DNA of 64,000 nucleotides from Heloderma charlesbogerti (lineage: Eukaryota > Chordata > Lepidosauria > Squamata > Helodermatidae), in NCBI GenBank assembly GCA_026122225.1, contig JANEZZ010003061.1:1860001-1924000 (forward strand), given 5' to 3'. The position numbers and the translations under genes are program-made. Numbering within the stretch: position 1 is the stretch's first letter; every line of letters begins with the position of its first letter. Of this stretch, positions 1 through 9,955 are shown in pieces. The notes under the pieces are model-generated. The model did no database searches and was not told where the DNA came from. It saw only the letters and a list, made by a program, of their open reading frames with translations.

Positions 1-255
1 TAGTGGATGCCTTCGAATAGAAGGCTGTCTTTTGAAAGCCCTTTAAATAGAAGGCCATCCGCTGTAAAGTGGGACAAATGATCACTTGACTTTATCTCAG
101 CCTGGACCTAAGAGGCTTTTCCTCCTTTCCTCCCTGGCACTGGTGTTAGCAACACTGCTGATTTGCTAGGCCTAGGCCTGTTAAGGCATAGCGTGGGTGG
201 GTGGGGATGAGGGGCAGATCCTAGACCCCAAAGGTGGATTCAGGATATTTCCAGA
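1..255. other. Unassigned flank
   Basis: I see no recognisable gene or repeat family here. A short direct repeat (aatagaaggc and a close variant) occurs near positions 16-55. It ends where the (ATTCTATG)n tail of the minus-strand CR1 begins. Confidence 0.4.
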
Positions 256-2420
256 ATTCATAGAATCACAGAATCATAGAATAGTAGGGTTGGAAGGGGC
301 CTACAAGACAATCGAGTCCAACCCGCTGCTCAGTGCAGGAATCCAAGTCAGAGCATCCCTGACAGATGGCTATCCAGCCTCGTCTTGAACACCTCCAGTG
401 TGGGAGAGCCCACCACCTCCCTAGGTCATTGGTTCCATTGATGTATTGCTCTAACAGTCAGGAGGTCTTTTCTTTCCTGATGTTCAGCCGGAATCTGGCT
501 TCCTGTCACTTGAGCCCATTATTCCATGTCCTGCACTCTGGGATGATTGAGAAGAGATCCTGGCCTTCCTCTCTGTGACAACCTTTCAAGTACTTGAAGA
601 GTGCTATCCTATCTCCCCTCAGTCTTCTCTTCTCAAGGTTAAACATGCCCAGTTCTTTCAGTCTCTCTTCATAGGGCTTTGTTTCCAGTCCCCTGATCAT
701 CTTTGTTGCCCTCCTCTGAACCCTCTCCAGGTTGTCTGTAGCCTTTTTAAAGTGTGGTGCCCAGAACTGGACACAGTACTCCAGATGAGGCCTAACCAGT
801 GCTGAGTAGAGAGGAACTAATACTTCATGTGATTTGGAAGCTATACTCCTATTAATGCAGCCTAAAAGAGCATTTGCCTTTATTGCAGCCACATCACATT
901 GTTGGCTCATATTCAGCTTGTGATTGACAACAATTCCCAGATCCTTCTCACTTGTATATTGTTGTGCCAAATATCCCCCATCTTGTAACTGTGCATTTGG
1001 TTTCTTTTTTCCTAGGTGCAGCAGAACTTGGCATTTATCCCTGTTATATTTCATTCCGTTGCTTTCTGCACTCCAGTCTATCAAGATCACTTTGAATTTT
1101 GTTTCTGTCTTCCAAGGTATTAGCTATGCTGCCCAATTTTGTGTCATCTGCAAATTTGATCAGCATTCCCTGCACCTCCTCCTCCAAGTCATTAATAAAA
1201 ATATTGAAGAGCACTGGGCACAGGACTGAGCCCTGCAGAACCCCTCTAGTTATGTCTCCCCAGTTTGAGAAGATCCCATTGATAAGCACTCTTTGAGTCC
1301 GATTCTATAGCCAACTGTGGATCCACCTGATCATTGTTTCATCTAGCCCACTTTGAGCTAGTTTGCTCATCAGGATATCATGGGGCACTTTGTTGAATGC
1401 TTTGCTGAAGTCGAGATATATTATGTCCACAGTATTCCTACAGTCCACAAAGGGGGTTCCCTGATCAAAAAATGAGATCAGATTAGTCTGGCAGGATTTG
1501 TTCTTGACAAATCCATGTTCGCTTTGAGAAATCACTGCATTGTTTTCAAGGTGCTTATAGATGGATTGCTTTATCATCTGTTCCAGAATTTTCCCAGGGA
1601 TTGATGTCAGACTGACTGGTCTGTAGTTCCCAGCTTCTTCCTTTTTGCCCTTTTTGAAGATAGGGACAACATTAGCCCTCCTTCAGTCATCTGGCACTTC
1701 ACCTGTCCTCCATGATTTCTCAAAGATAATAGACAGTGGTTCTGAGAGCTCTTCTGCCAGTTCCTTTATTACTCTAAGATGCAGTTCATCTGGCCCTGGA
1801 GATTTGAACTCATTCAAAGTACTTAGGTGTTCCTTGACTATATGCCTATCAATCTCAAGCTGCAATCCTGCCCCTTCAGCCTGTACTTCGCCTTTGCCAG
1901 CGGAGTCATAGACCCTCTTTCAGGAGAAGACTGAGTTGTAGGAACTGAGCGCTTCTGCCTTTTCTTTGTCATCTGTTATCATTTTGCCATCCTTATTTAA
2001 TAGTTGAACCACCATTTCTTTCCTCTGTCTTTTACTATGCACATATCTGAAGAAAGCCTTTTTATTGCTTTTAGTAGTCCTCGCTAACCTCAGCTCATTC
2101 TCAACATTAGCCTTCCTGACACCATCCCTACAATTCTGTGCTACCTGCCTGTACTCTTCCTTTGTAGCTTGGTCTTCCTATACATGCCCTTTTTTGTTTT
2201 CAGGTCATCTCTAAGCTTTTTGTGAAGCCACATTGGCTTTTTCTGTCATCTTCCATCTTTTTTTCTTGTTGGAATTGTTTGTAATTGTGCCTTTAGAATT
2301 TCCTGTTTTAAAAACTCCCACCCATCTTGGACTCCTTTTCTCATTAGAGTCTTTTGCCATGGGACCTTACTTATCATGGTTCTGAGTTTATTAAAATTGG
2401 CTTTCCTAAAACCAAGAACC
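256..2420 (-). mobile_element. CR1 LINE, 5'-truncated
   Basis: The left edge shows the reverse complement of the CR1 (ATTCTATG)n tail (attcatagaatcacagaatc), followed by the 3' region found in many other copies in this window. Reading on the minus strand, the element runs from the endonuclease-RT linker (near 2415) through reverse transcriptase to the 3' end at 256. The endonuclease domain is absent, so the copy is 5'-truncated. CR1 elements end in short octamer repeats rather than poly(A) and usually lack clear target duplications, which fits here. The L2 element begins about 110 bp beyond its truncated 5' edge. Confidence 0.9.
506..1865 (-). pseudogene. CR1 reverse transcriptase, broken
   Basis: This is the RT part of the minus-strand CR1. 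In order it shows the N-terminal SPGPDELHLRVIKEL block, the LDFSKAFNKVPH block (catalytic region A), the QGSVLCPVLFNIFINDL block (region B) and FADD (catalytic aspartates, region C). The C-terminal stretch contains RPHLEYCVQFWAP and [14 protein letters not shown]. The first three blocks share one frame. That frame is broken by a TGA near 1683, where the family normally has VPDDW, and a TAG near 1305 inside SWL-NRTQ. A frameshift lies between about 1044 and 1090. The copy is therefore dead, although the catalytic residues are still readable. The assignment to CR1 rests on the motifs and on the octamer tail. Confidence 0.9.
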
Positions 2421-2529
2421 CACTGAAAGCAGGACTGAAAAATAATCTTTTAGTATTCCTGGGTTGCTGCACTAGATCTGAAAACAGTTAAGCAAGTGCT
2501 AAGCAGAAACGGTGTTTCTAAGCAGTCAC

Positions 2530-4808
2530 TTTCCCCCAGAGTTCCCATAAGTGCTACTTGGATCCAAATGGATTCCTGAACACACTTGGGGATTCTCTGG
2601 GGCATGCCAACGGCCACTCGGTCGAGACCCTGGTGGGTGGCTGGAATGCCGCAATCACTGGGGCATTAGATCGGGTGGCTCAGAAACGCCCTCTCCGCCT
2701 GAACAGGGCTCGGACTGCACCATGGTTCAATCCGCGGTTACAAGCTCTGAAACAGGAGGTGAGACAGCTAGAGCACCGGTGGCGGAAGTCTCGCTCCAAA
2801 GACGATCAGACACGGGCTAGAGCTGTATCTTCAGCCTATCACGTGGCGGTGAAGGCAGCAAAAAAGGAATATTATGCTGCCTCCATCACGTCTGCAGAGT
2901 GCTGCCCCAGGAGGCTGTTCCAAGTGGTCCGGAGCCTGGTCGGTCCTGTGGCTCCGGAACCACTGGAGCATTCTAAGGCCTCCTGTGAGTCTTTGGCAAG
3001 GCACTTTGCAGATAAAATTGATCAGATTAGGTGTGTTACTCTGCACACTGTGGATACAGTTAGTGAGCAAGAGGCGGCCTTTGGCAAACCGGTTTTGTGG
3101 GATCGGTTCCAGCTTCTTCCTCCTGATGAAGTGGACAAGGTGCTTTCATCTGTAAGGCCGACCACCTGCTTACTTGATCCTTGCCCATCTTGGCTCATTA
3201 TGAGCTGCAGAGAGAGACTGGGTGAGGGGATCAAGGCAGTGGTGAACGCCTCCCTTGAGGAGGGAGTGATGCCATCAGCCCTCAAGGAGGCAGTGATAAG
3301 AACGCTCTTAAAGAAGACCTCCTTGGATCCTCAAGTTCTGAACAACTTTCACCCAGTCTCAAATCTGCCATTTTTGGGCAAGGTGATTGAGCGGGTGGTG
3401 GCGGTGCAGTTGAAGGCACACTTGGAAGAAACTGATTATCTAGACCCATTTCAGTCGGGCTTCAGGCCTGGGCATGGGACAGAAACGGCCTTGGTCGCCT
3501 TGGTGGATGATATGAGGAGGGCTCTGGATAGGGGTGAATGCTCCTTCCTTGTTCTCCTCGACCTCTCAGCGGCTTTTGATACCGTTGACCACGGTATCCT
3601 CCTGGACCACCTGGAGGGGTTGGGCATTGGAGACACTGTATTGCGGTGGTTCCGGTCCTTCCTCTCCGGCAGGTACCAGAGGGTAGCACTGGGAGAGGAG
3701 GTTTCGGACCCGTGGCCACTTACTTGTGGGGTGCCACAGGGTTCCATCCTCTCCCCGATGCTATTTAACATCTATGTGAAGCCACTGGGGGCTATCATCA
3801 GGAGGTTAGGGGTGCAGTGTCATCAATATGCGGATGACACGCAGCTCTACCTCTCATTCAAATCTTCACCAAGGTTGGCCGTAGAATCCCTGTCCAAATG
3901 TCTGGAGACGGTGAGTGGCTGGATGGGGAGGAATAAGCTGAAGCTGAACCCTGACAAGACTGAGGTACTTTTGGTGGGAGACAAGAGGAGGCTGGGGGAT
4001 GTTGACCTGGTGTTGAATGGGGTACGGCTACCCTTGAAAGACCAGGTCCGCAGCCTGGGGGTCATTTTGGACTCCCAGCTGTCCATGGAGGCTCAGGTGT
4101 CAGCTGTGAGCCGGACAGCGCTGTATCAACTCCATCTGATACGGCGGCTGTGCCCCTTCCTTCCCGACCATCTGCTCCCATCGGTAGTACATGCCCTGGT
4201 CTCCTCTCGTTTAGACTACTGTAATGGGCTGTACGTGGGGTTACCCTTGAAGATGGTTCGGAAACTGCAGCTGGTACAGAACGCGGCAGCTCGCCTGATT
4301 AAAGGCAGCCGCCGGCGAGATCACATCACTCCAGTGCTGAAGGAGTTGCACTGGTTACCAGTTGTTTTCCGGGCCAAATTCAAGGTGTTGGTTTTGACCT
4401 TTAAAACCCTATATGGTTCCGGCCCAGCCTATCTTAAGGAGCACCTCCAGCAACACCAGACAGGCCGCTTAACAAGATCAGCCTCGGATGGCCTTCTCTC
4501 TGTCCCATCAGCCAGGACAGCTAGACTGGTGGGGACGAGGGAGAGGGCCTTTTCTGTGGTGGCCCCCACTCTGTGGAACCCCCTCCCTAGGGAACTCCGT
4601 CATGCCCCCTCTTTAATGAGCTTCCATCGTGCATTAAAAACGTGGTTGTTCAGGAAGGCATTTGGGGTGGGTTAGGGTATTTAAAAAAAAAATTATGGTA
4701 AAATTTTATTGTTTTAAATTGTTTTATGGTGGGTTGTACATCGCCCAGAGTGGCTGGGTGACCAGTCAGATGGGCGATTAATAAATTTAATAAATAAATA
4801 AATAAATA
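2530..4808 (+). mobile_element. L2 LINE, 5'-truncated, well preserved
   Basis: An L2-clade LINE carrying a complete reverse-transcriptase frame and a 3' UTR. The 3' end reads gtacatcgcccagagtggct and finishes in (AATAAAT)n microsatellite at about 4780-4808, typical of L2. The 5' endonuclease is missing. The left edge is uncertain, between about 2440 and 2555. The same 3' end occurs as a 95-bp fragment inside the BovB at 35742-35836, and more diverged L2 ends occur at 16941, 24322 and 63285. The long open frame implies a relatively recent insertion. Confidence 0.88.
2558..4675 (+). CDS. L2 reverse transcriptase, open frame without endonuclease
   Basis: An uninterrupted frame of about 705 codons. 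The N-terminal part (about residues 1-170) is the endonuclease-RT linker. RT follows, with NNFHPVSNLPFLGKVIE (about 265-281), SGFRPGHGTETALV (about 304-317), LLDLSAAFDTVDH (catalytic block A, about 332-344), GVPQGSILSPMLFNIY (about 391-406) and YADD (catalytic aspartates, residues 424-427). The C-terminal part has SRLDYCNGLYVGLP and ends near ALKTWLFRKAFGVG, the usual end of the L2 protein. The first codon is TTG and is arbitrary, because the reading frame is cut by 5' truncation rather than begun by a real start. The protein would have RT but no endonuclease, so self-mobilisation is unlikely. It is not a host gene. Confidence 0.88.
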   Translation: MDPNGFLNTLGDSLGHANGHSVETLVGGWNAAITGALDRVAQKRPLRLNRARTAPWFNPRLQALKQEVRQLEHRWRKSRSKDDQTRARAVSSAYHVAVKAAKKEYYAASITSAECCPRRLFQVVRSLVGPVAPEPLEHSKASCESLARHFADKIDQIRCVTLHTVDTVSEQEAAFGKPVLWDRFQLLPPDEVDKVLSSVRPTTCLLDPCPSWLIMSCRERLGEGIKAVVNASLEEGVMPSALKEAVIRTLLKKTSLDPQVLNNFHPVSNLPFLGKVIERVVAVQLKAHLEETDYLDPFQSGFRPGHGTETALVALVDDMRRALDRGECSFLVLLDLSAAFDTVDHGILLDHLEGLGIGDTVLRWFRSFLSGRYQRVALGEEVSDPWPLTCGVPQGSILSPMLFNIYVKPLGAIIRRLGVQCHQYADDTQLYLSFKSSPRLAVESLSKCLETVSGWMGRNKLKLNPDKTEVLLVGDKRRLGDVDLVLNGVRLPLKDQVRSLGVILDSQLSMEAQVSAVSRTALYQLHLIRRLCPFLPDHLLPSVVHALVSSRLDYCNGLYVGLPLKMVRKLQLVQNAAARLIKGSRRRDHITPVLKELHWLPVVFRAKFKVLVLTFKTLYGSGPAYLKEHLQQHQTGRLTRSASDGLLSVPSARTARLVGTRERAFSVVAPTLWNPLPRELRHAPSLMSFHRALKTWLFRKAFGVG

Positions 4809-5485
4809 TCTCCCAATCTTACCTGGAGATGCTGGGACCTTCTGCATGCAAAGTAGGTACTCTATGGTGCTCTACAATAGGGATGTGCGAAACCCCCTTA
4901 CCTGGCGTCTGTGGGGGTCCATGGGGGGAGGAAGGCAATCCCTCCCTCCCCTGGAATCCTTGCCGGCCGGCTCCACTCTGGGGCGAGTCCACAGAGCTGC
5001 CAGCCGGCTCTGAAGTGCCAGCGATACAGCTGCCATTGTCGTATCGCTGGCTGGGCAATGGCATTGCCGTAAATGGCTGCATTTACCTTAAACTAAGGCC
5101 TTTACGGCCGCAAATGGCATCCAGGATGCCATTTGCGGCTGTGCTTTTAATTAACACAATAGGCTACACAAATATCTGCGTAGCCTATCACGTAAAAGCA
5201 GGGATTAAACTAAGGCAGGGATTAAACATTAAAAAGCAGGGATTAAACACCTGCGGCCACAGTCAATCTGCCCAGCCAGCGATACGGCAATAGTGGTCGT
5301 ATCGCTGGCACTCTCCGGAGCTGGCCGACAGGGAGGATCTGGCTGGCGAGGATTTCTCCAGGAGGCGGAGGTATGTCTTTCGATCCTGCACGGACTCCGG
5401 GGGGGGGGCAGATTTTGAATCCAGCCTCACTGGGGTCAGTGGAGGATTTCTCCCCCATCCCTACTCTACAACTGAACTCCAGCAA
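4809..5485 (-). mobile_element. tRNA-derived SINE split by a hAT element
   Basis: Positions 4809-4877 and 5464-5485 together read, on the minus strand, as a tRNA-like SINE head: gagttcagttgtagagcacc, then a stretch ending tttgcatgcagaaggtccca. This resembles the common squamate SINE that begins with an 'agctcagtggtagagcatc' type A box. Two related fragments occur at 12757-12870 and 18155-18265. The foldback element 4878-5463 inserted into it and duplicated CTCTACAA. Confidence 0.6.
4878..5463 (+). mobile_element. Foldback hAT-like element, short divergent subfamily (586 bp)
   Basis: It starts TAGGGATGTGCGAAA and ends CCCCCATCCCTA, flanked by perfect 8-bp duplications CTCTACAA (4870-4877 and 5464-5471). 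The interior is non-coding. It holds hairpins at 5109-5137 (CGCAAATGGCAT with its complement), at 5159-5189 around TAGGCTAC, and two hairpins with GCCAGCGATAC arms at about 5019-5058 and 5273-5310. These last arms are not obvious in the other copies. A motif GCAGGGATTAAAC is repeated three times near 5200-5250. A donor-like CCAGGTAAG reads outward at the left end (4897-4905, minus strand). Confidence 0.82.
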
Positions 5486-7664
5486 AGGAGGACAAGAATT
5501 GTGTACCCTTAATAACTGTGTAGAAGAAGGAAATTAATCAGATCCATCTTTCTTCACCCCTGTGCTGCTACATGGAGCCTGCTCCACACAACTCCTGAAA
5601 GTGCAGGTGTCCCATCATCTTTTATATCTGTCCTCTGTTGTACCCTAATGAGATGGTTATTCAGATCCCACAGAATTACTGGACTGTTTCTAACCTGAAT
5701 AACACTGTTATTATAACAGTTCCTTTAAATCCCTTCCAAAACCTGCAGAAATGTGGGATGCAAAACATTGCAGAGAAATCTCAGCAGTGGTTGTCAGTAT
5801 GTGGCCATTCAAAGGTTCTTTCTGTCAGTAGATGTTGACTTTGGGGTGACACCCTGTGTTGCTCATATATAGCCAGGCTATATTCCTCCTCCTGTCTTTT
5901 ATGTAAATATTGCTGATGCTTTGCTGGAGTGCCTGAAACTGCCATTTATTCTTTCCTATCTGTGTATGAGATATTATCAGTCTTGACACCTTCAGCAAAG
6001 TGCAAAATCAAATGCAAACAGCAGGATACGGAGGTGCAACGTGGCCGCACTGCGTCCCACCTACATAGCGGAAAATGTTTGTCAGCTGCACTCAGACCAG
6101 CAGAAACTCTCTTGCACAGAAAGTCGATGCCATGTCTCTCTGGTCAGCTCTTATACAGGTTTTTATCAGGTGTGACCCAGAGGAACGCTCCATCTGGATT
6201 ATCACTACCCCCTGGGAAGAAGACCACAATATGCATTTGAGAAACTCAGAGGGTTGACAGCTAGTCCAGCTGGCCGAGGTTACAGACAGCATGGTATTGG
6301 GATTACATTGTGAAGGACTTGAGATCCAAAGTGGAATTAATCCATTAAAACATTGCTTTCAAATATTCTCTGGCTGGCAAGCTCCATTCTCCTGTCCTTC
6401 ACCCTCTGCTCCCTCACTGGGCACCCTCCCAACATCCCTTGAAAACTAAAGCATGCAGTGAACTCAGAGGCACTAGATCACGACTAGCTTGCTCAGAAAT
6501 TCATGTTACAAGGAAGAATCTACTGGCAGGACACCAGAATGGATTTCTGATTCCCAACTGTTTAACAGCAGCAGCAAAATAACCCCCACGCCCCACCCCT
6601 CTGCAATTATACTGCTGAAATGAAGAAATCGTAGTGTAACCAGGAATGGTTTTTTATGTGCAGGGACTATGAACTCTGTTCAGTTCTGGTACTCAAAATA
6701 CATTTCTGGGCTCAGAATTTGTTAATTCTACATGTGTGTCTTTGGCACCAGGCTATAGTTGGTTGATCCTGGGGCTGTAACATAAAACAAAGTAGGTCCC
6801 ACAAGCCTGAAATCTGCCCATAGAACTAATGGCCATAGACACATTACAGCAGAAGAATTCAATTGACTGGAATACTCTTCGGGAATGCTTAGATTATTCT
6901 ATTTTAGGGATTACCCTAAATTTAGTTGTAGCAGCTCTCCACAACACCAAGCCAGTTGCTATATTTTAGCTAGGGCTGATCAGGAAATGGCTCCTCACTT
7001 TCTTTTCTCTTTCGTGCTCCTGGGTAAATGCTGGTAATTCCTCCCTCCCCTGTCCACTGCTTCAAATTGCTCTCTCCCTCTCTCTCTTTCCCTCTCATGC
7101 ACATCAGTTGAGTATTCTCTTTGAAAATTCCCTGGAGATGAGAGTTCCTGAGCATGAGCAAGGTGCCCAAGATTGGCATCAAGGGTACACATGATCGGGC
7201 ACTTTCCAAGGGCCCACACCTCAGCACGCTGACAAGAGCTGCCTGGACTTGCTCCTGCTTTTCACCATTGCAACCTTCTTGTTCACCTGCCTCTCGCTCT
7301 GGCCCAGACAATTGTGATGATAGAAGGAGGGCCAGCAGATGCCATGTCCAACTTGCTCACTAGCTCTCTGCCTGTCCAGCAAGCAAGTGGTAGCAATAGC
7401 AAGAAAGAAGATGAGAAGCAATAGCAGCTGTTGACAATGGCAGTGAGGAAGTAGATTCACTGAGGGATGGGGGCCACGGAGGGTGTCCTGCCCAAGGTGG
7501 AGCCAGCACTGGCAATGCCCTTCCATTGCATCTAGACAGTGCATCCTGCAAAGCTTTGAGGCCCAACACCCCTTACAGAACAGCAGATTCCTTAGCATCC
7601 ACCATCACACCCAGGCCCCATCTACATGGCCCTGGTTTTCACCCTTCACAGATACACAGATAGA
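5486..7664. other. Unassigned; no gene recognised
   Basis: There are no recognisable coding exons and no repeat family that I can name. A C/T-rich simple stretch lies at about 7059-7096. The short open frames here show no protein family motifs. Confidence 0.4.
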
Positions 7665-8334
7665 TTGTTGTCGATCTCACAAGCTGAATATGAGGCAACA
7701 ATGTGATGTGGCTGCAAAAAAGGCAAATGCTGTTTTGGGCTGCATTAATAGAAGCATAGCTTCTAAATCCCGGGAAGTACTAATTCCCCTCTACTCAGCA
7801 CTGGTTAGGCCTCATCTGGAGTACTGTGTCCAGTTCTGGGCACCACACTTTAAGAAGGATGCAGACAAACTGGAGAGGGTTCAGAGGAGGGCAACAAAGA
7901 TGATCAGGGACTGGAAACAAAGCCCTGTGAAGAGAGAATGAAAGAACTGGGCATGTTTAGCCTTGAGAAGAGAAGACTGAGGGGAGATATGATAGCACTC
8001 TTCAAGTACTTGAAAGGTTGTCACAGAGAAGAAGGCCAGGATCTCTTCTTGATCATCCCAGAGTGCAGGACATGGAATAATGGGCTCAAGTGACAGGAAG
8101 CCAGATTCCGGCTGAACATCAGGAAAAACCTCCTGACTGTTAGAGCAATACGACAATGGAACCAATTACCTAGGGAGCTGGTGGGCTCCCCCACACTGGA
8201 GGCGTTCAAGACGAGGCTGGATAGCCATCTGTCAGGGATGCTCTGACTCGGATTTCTGCATTGAGCGGGGTTGGACTCAATGGCCTTGTAGGCCCCTTCC
8301 AACCCTACTATTCTATGATATGATTCTATGATTC
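7665..8334 (+). mobile_element. CR1 LINE 3' end with RT C-terminus
   Basis: The translation shows [35 protein letters not shown] and [12 protein letters not shown], the C-terminal RT region of CR1. The 3' UTR follows, ending in ttctatgattc octamers at about 8315-8334. The catalytic RT core is absent, so the copy is 5'-truncated at about 7665. A frame slip lies near 7915-7945, where the coding match shifts after TKMIRD. It is close in sequence to the minus-strand copies at 256 and 8499. Confidence 0.9.
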
Positions 8335-8498
8335 ACCCTGTCGCAACTGTACAGCATTTCAGCTTCGAATTAGCTTCTTCTGGGATACACTCGCAATTTA
8401 CTGCAGGCTTCCCTAACAGATTCCACAGTGCCCTTTTTTTTGCTATTATACTTTAATGCGCAGCTGTGTGGCCCCGTGAGTCTGGGGGTGTGACACTT

Positions 8499-9955
8499 CA
8501 TAGAATCATAGAATCATAGAATAGTAGGGTTGGAAGGGGCCTACAAGGCCATTGAGTCCAACCCCCTGCTCAATGCAGGAATCCAAATCAGAGCATCCCT
8601 GACAGATGGCTGTCCAGCCTTGTCTTGAATGCCTCCAGTGTGGAAGAGCCCACCACCTCCCTAGGTAATTGGTTCCATTGTCGTTAGGGTTGGTGGAGAA
8701 TTTCTCCCCGAAACTTCGGGGGGCCAAGCGCCAACGTGTTCTGCCCCCTGAACAAGTTTCAGGGAGAAATTCTCCGCCCCCCGCACTCCCCCCAGGACGG
8801 GACTTACTTTTGCCGAATGTCCCTCCCGGCAGCGGGTCCGGCCGGCAGTTCGGCGGGTCTTCATCCGGGGTGGGAGCGGCAGCCGGTCTTTTGACCGGCT
8901 GCCGCCGCCACCATTCCAATAAAAGAAAAAAAAACGCCCCCGTGATAGGCTACGTGACGATTAACGTAGCCTATCACGGCTAGATTTGCAAAGTCAGCCA
9001 TGATAGGCTACGTCAATCGTCACGTAGCCTATCACAGGTGACTTAAAAAAAAAAAAAAAGCGCGTATGGATAATGGCGGCCCCCATAGGGAGCCGCCATT
9101 CGCATTCCTTATTTGGTCGCTGTAGTCTACGTAAATCTTTACGTAGACTACGGCGAAAATAAGGGCAACGCTATTTGCGTTGCCCTTATTTTTGCCATAG
9201 TCTACATAAAGATTTACATAGACTACAGCGACCAAATAAGGAACGCGAATGGCGGCTCCCTATGGGGGCCGCCATTTGCGTATGCACTTCTTTTTTTTTT
9301 TTAAGTCACCCGTGATAGGCTACGTGATGATGTACATAGCCTATCACGGCTGACTTTGCAGATCTAGCCGTGATAGGCTACGTTAATCGTCACGTAGCCT
9401 ATCACGGGGGCTTTTTTTTTTTTAACTTTTTAGTTCGTGGCTGGGCGAGGCGAGGCGAGGCGCCTCCTCCCCGGCCTGAATTTCGGCCGGGCGAGGCGGG
9501 AAGCCTCCCCCCCGGCCTGAACTTCGCGGGGGGAGCAGCGAAGCGCCTCCCCCCCACCGTGAAAAGCTTTGAGGACAGGTAAGGGACTTTCGTGCACCCC
9601 TAATTGTCATATTGCTCTAACAGTCAGGACATTTTTCCTGATGTTCAGCTGGAATCTGGCTTCCTGCCACTTGAACCCATTATTCCGGGATTGTCCTGCA
9701 CTCTGGGATGATCAAGAAGAGATCCTCTCCTTCTTCGCTGTGACAACCTTTCAAGTACTTGAAGAGTGCTATCATATCTCCCCTCAGTCTTCTCTTCTCA
9801 AAGCTAAACATGCCCAGTTTTTTCAGTCTCTCTTCATAGGGCTTTGTTTCCAGTCCCCTGATCATCTTTGTTGCCCTCCTCTGAACCCTCTCCAGTTTGT
9901 CTGCATCCTTCTTAAAGTGTGGTGCCCAGAACTGGACACATTACTCCAGATGAAA
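8499..9955 (-). mobile_element. CR1 LINE 3' end, split by a foldback hAT element
   Basis: CR1 sequence occupies 8499-8684 and resumes at 9603-9955. The (ATTCTATG)n tail is at the left edge, and RT C-terminal coding ([20 protein letters not shown]) lies at about 9680-9865 on the minus strand. The two halves join directly when the insert is removed. The CR1 copies at 256 and 7665 supply the uninterrupted version of the junction. The 5' truncation is at about 9955. Confidence 0.92.
8685..9602 (-). mobile_element. Foldback hAT-like element, long form (918 bp)
   Basis: It is inserted in CR1 with target duplications ATTGTCGT (8677-8684) and ATTGTCAT (9603-9610). It begins TAGGGTTGGTGGAG and ends GTGCACCCCTA. 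The interior 8937-9413 is one large inverted repeat centred at about 9174 (GGGCAACGC / GCGTTGCCC). Each arm contains two TAGGCTACGT hairpins, one AGTCTACGTAAAT hairpin and one ATGGCGGC/GCCGCCAT hairpin. The open frames here are by-products of the palindromes. A donor-like CAGGTAAGG points outward at 9576-9584, and a weaker rc AAGTAAGT lies near 8800. Confidence 0.9.

Noticed and set aside
8506..9610. Many overlapping open frames over the foldback element, some with YVNLYVDYG-like repeated peptides, seen on both strands
   Set aside because: The peptides arise from the palindromes themselves (CTACGTAAAT reads as YVN on both strands), recur in every copy, have no domain, and run into homopolymers. 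Not coding.
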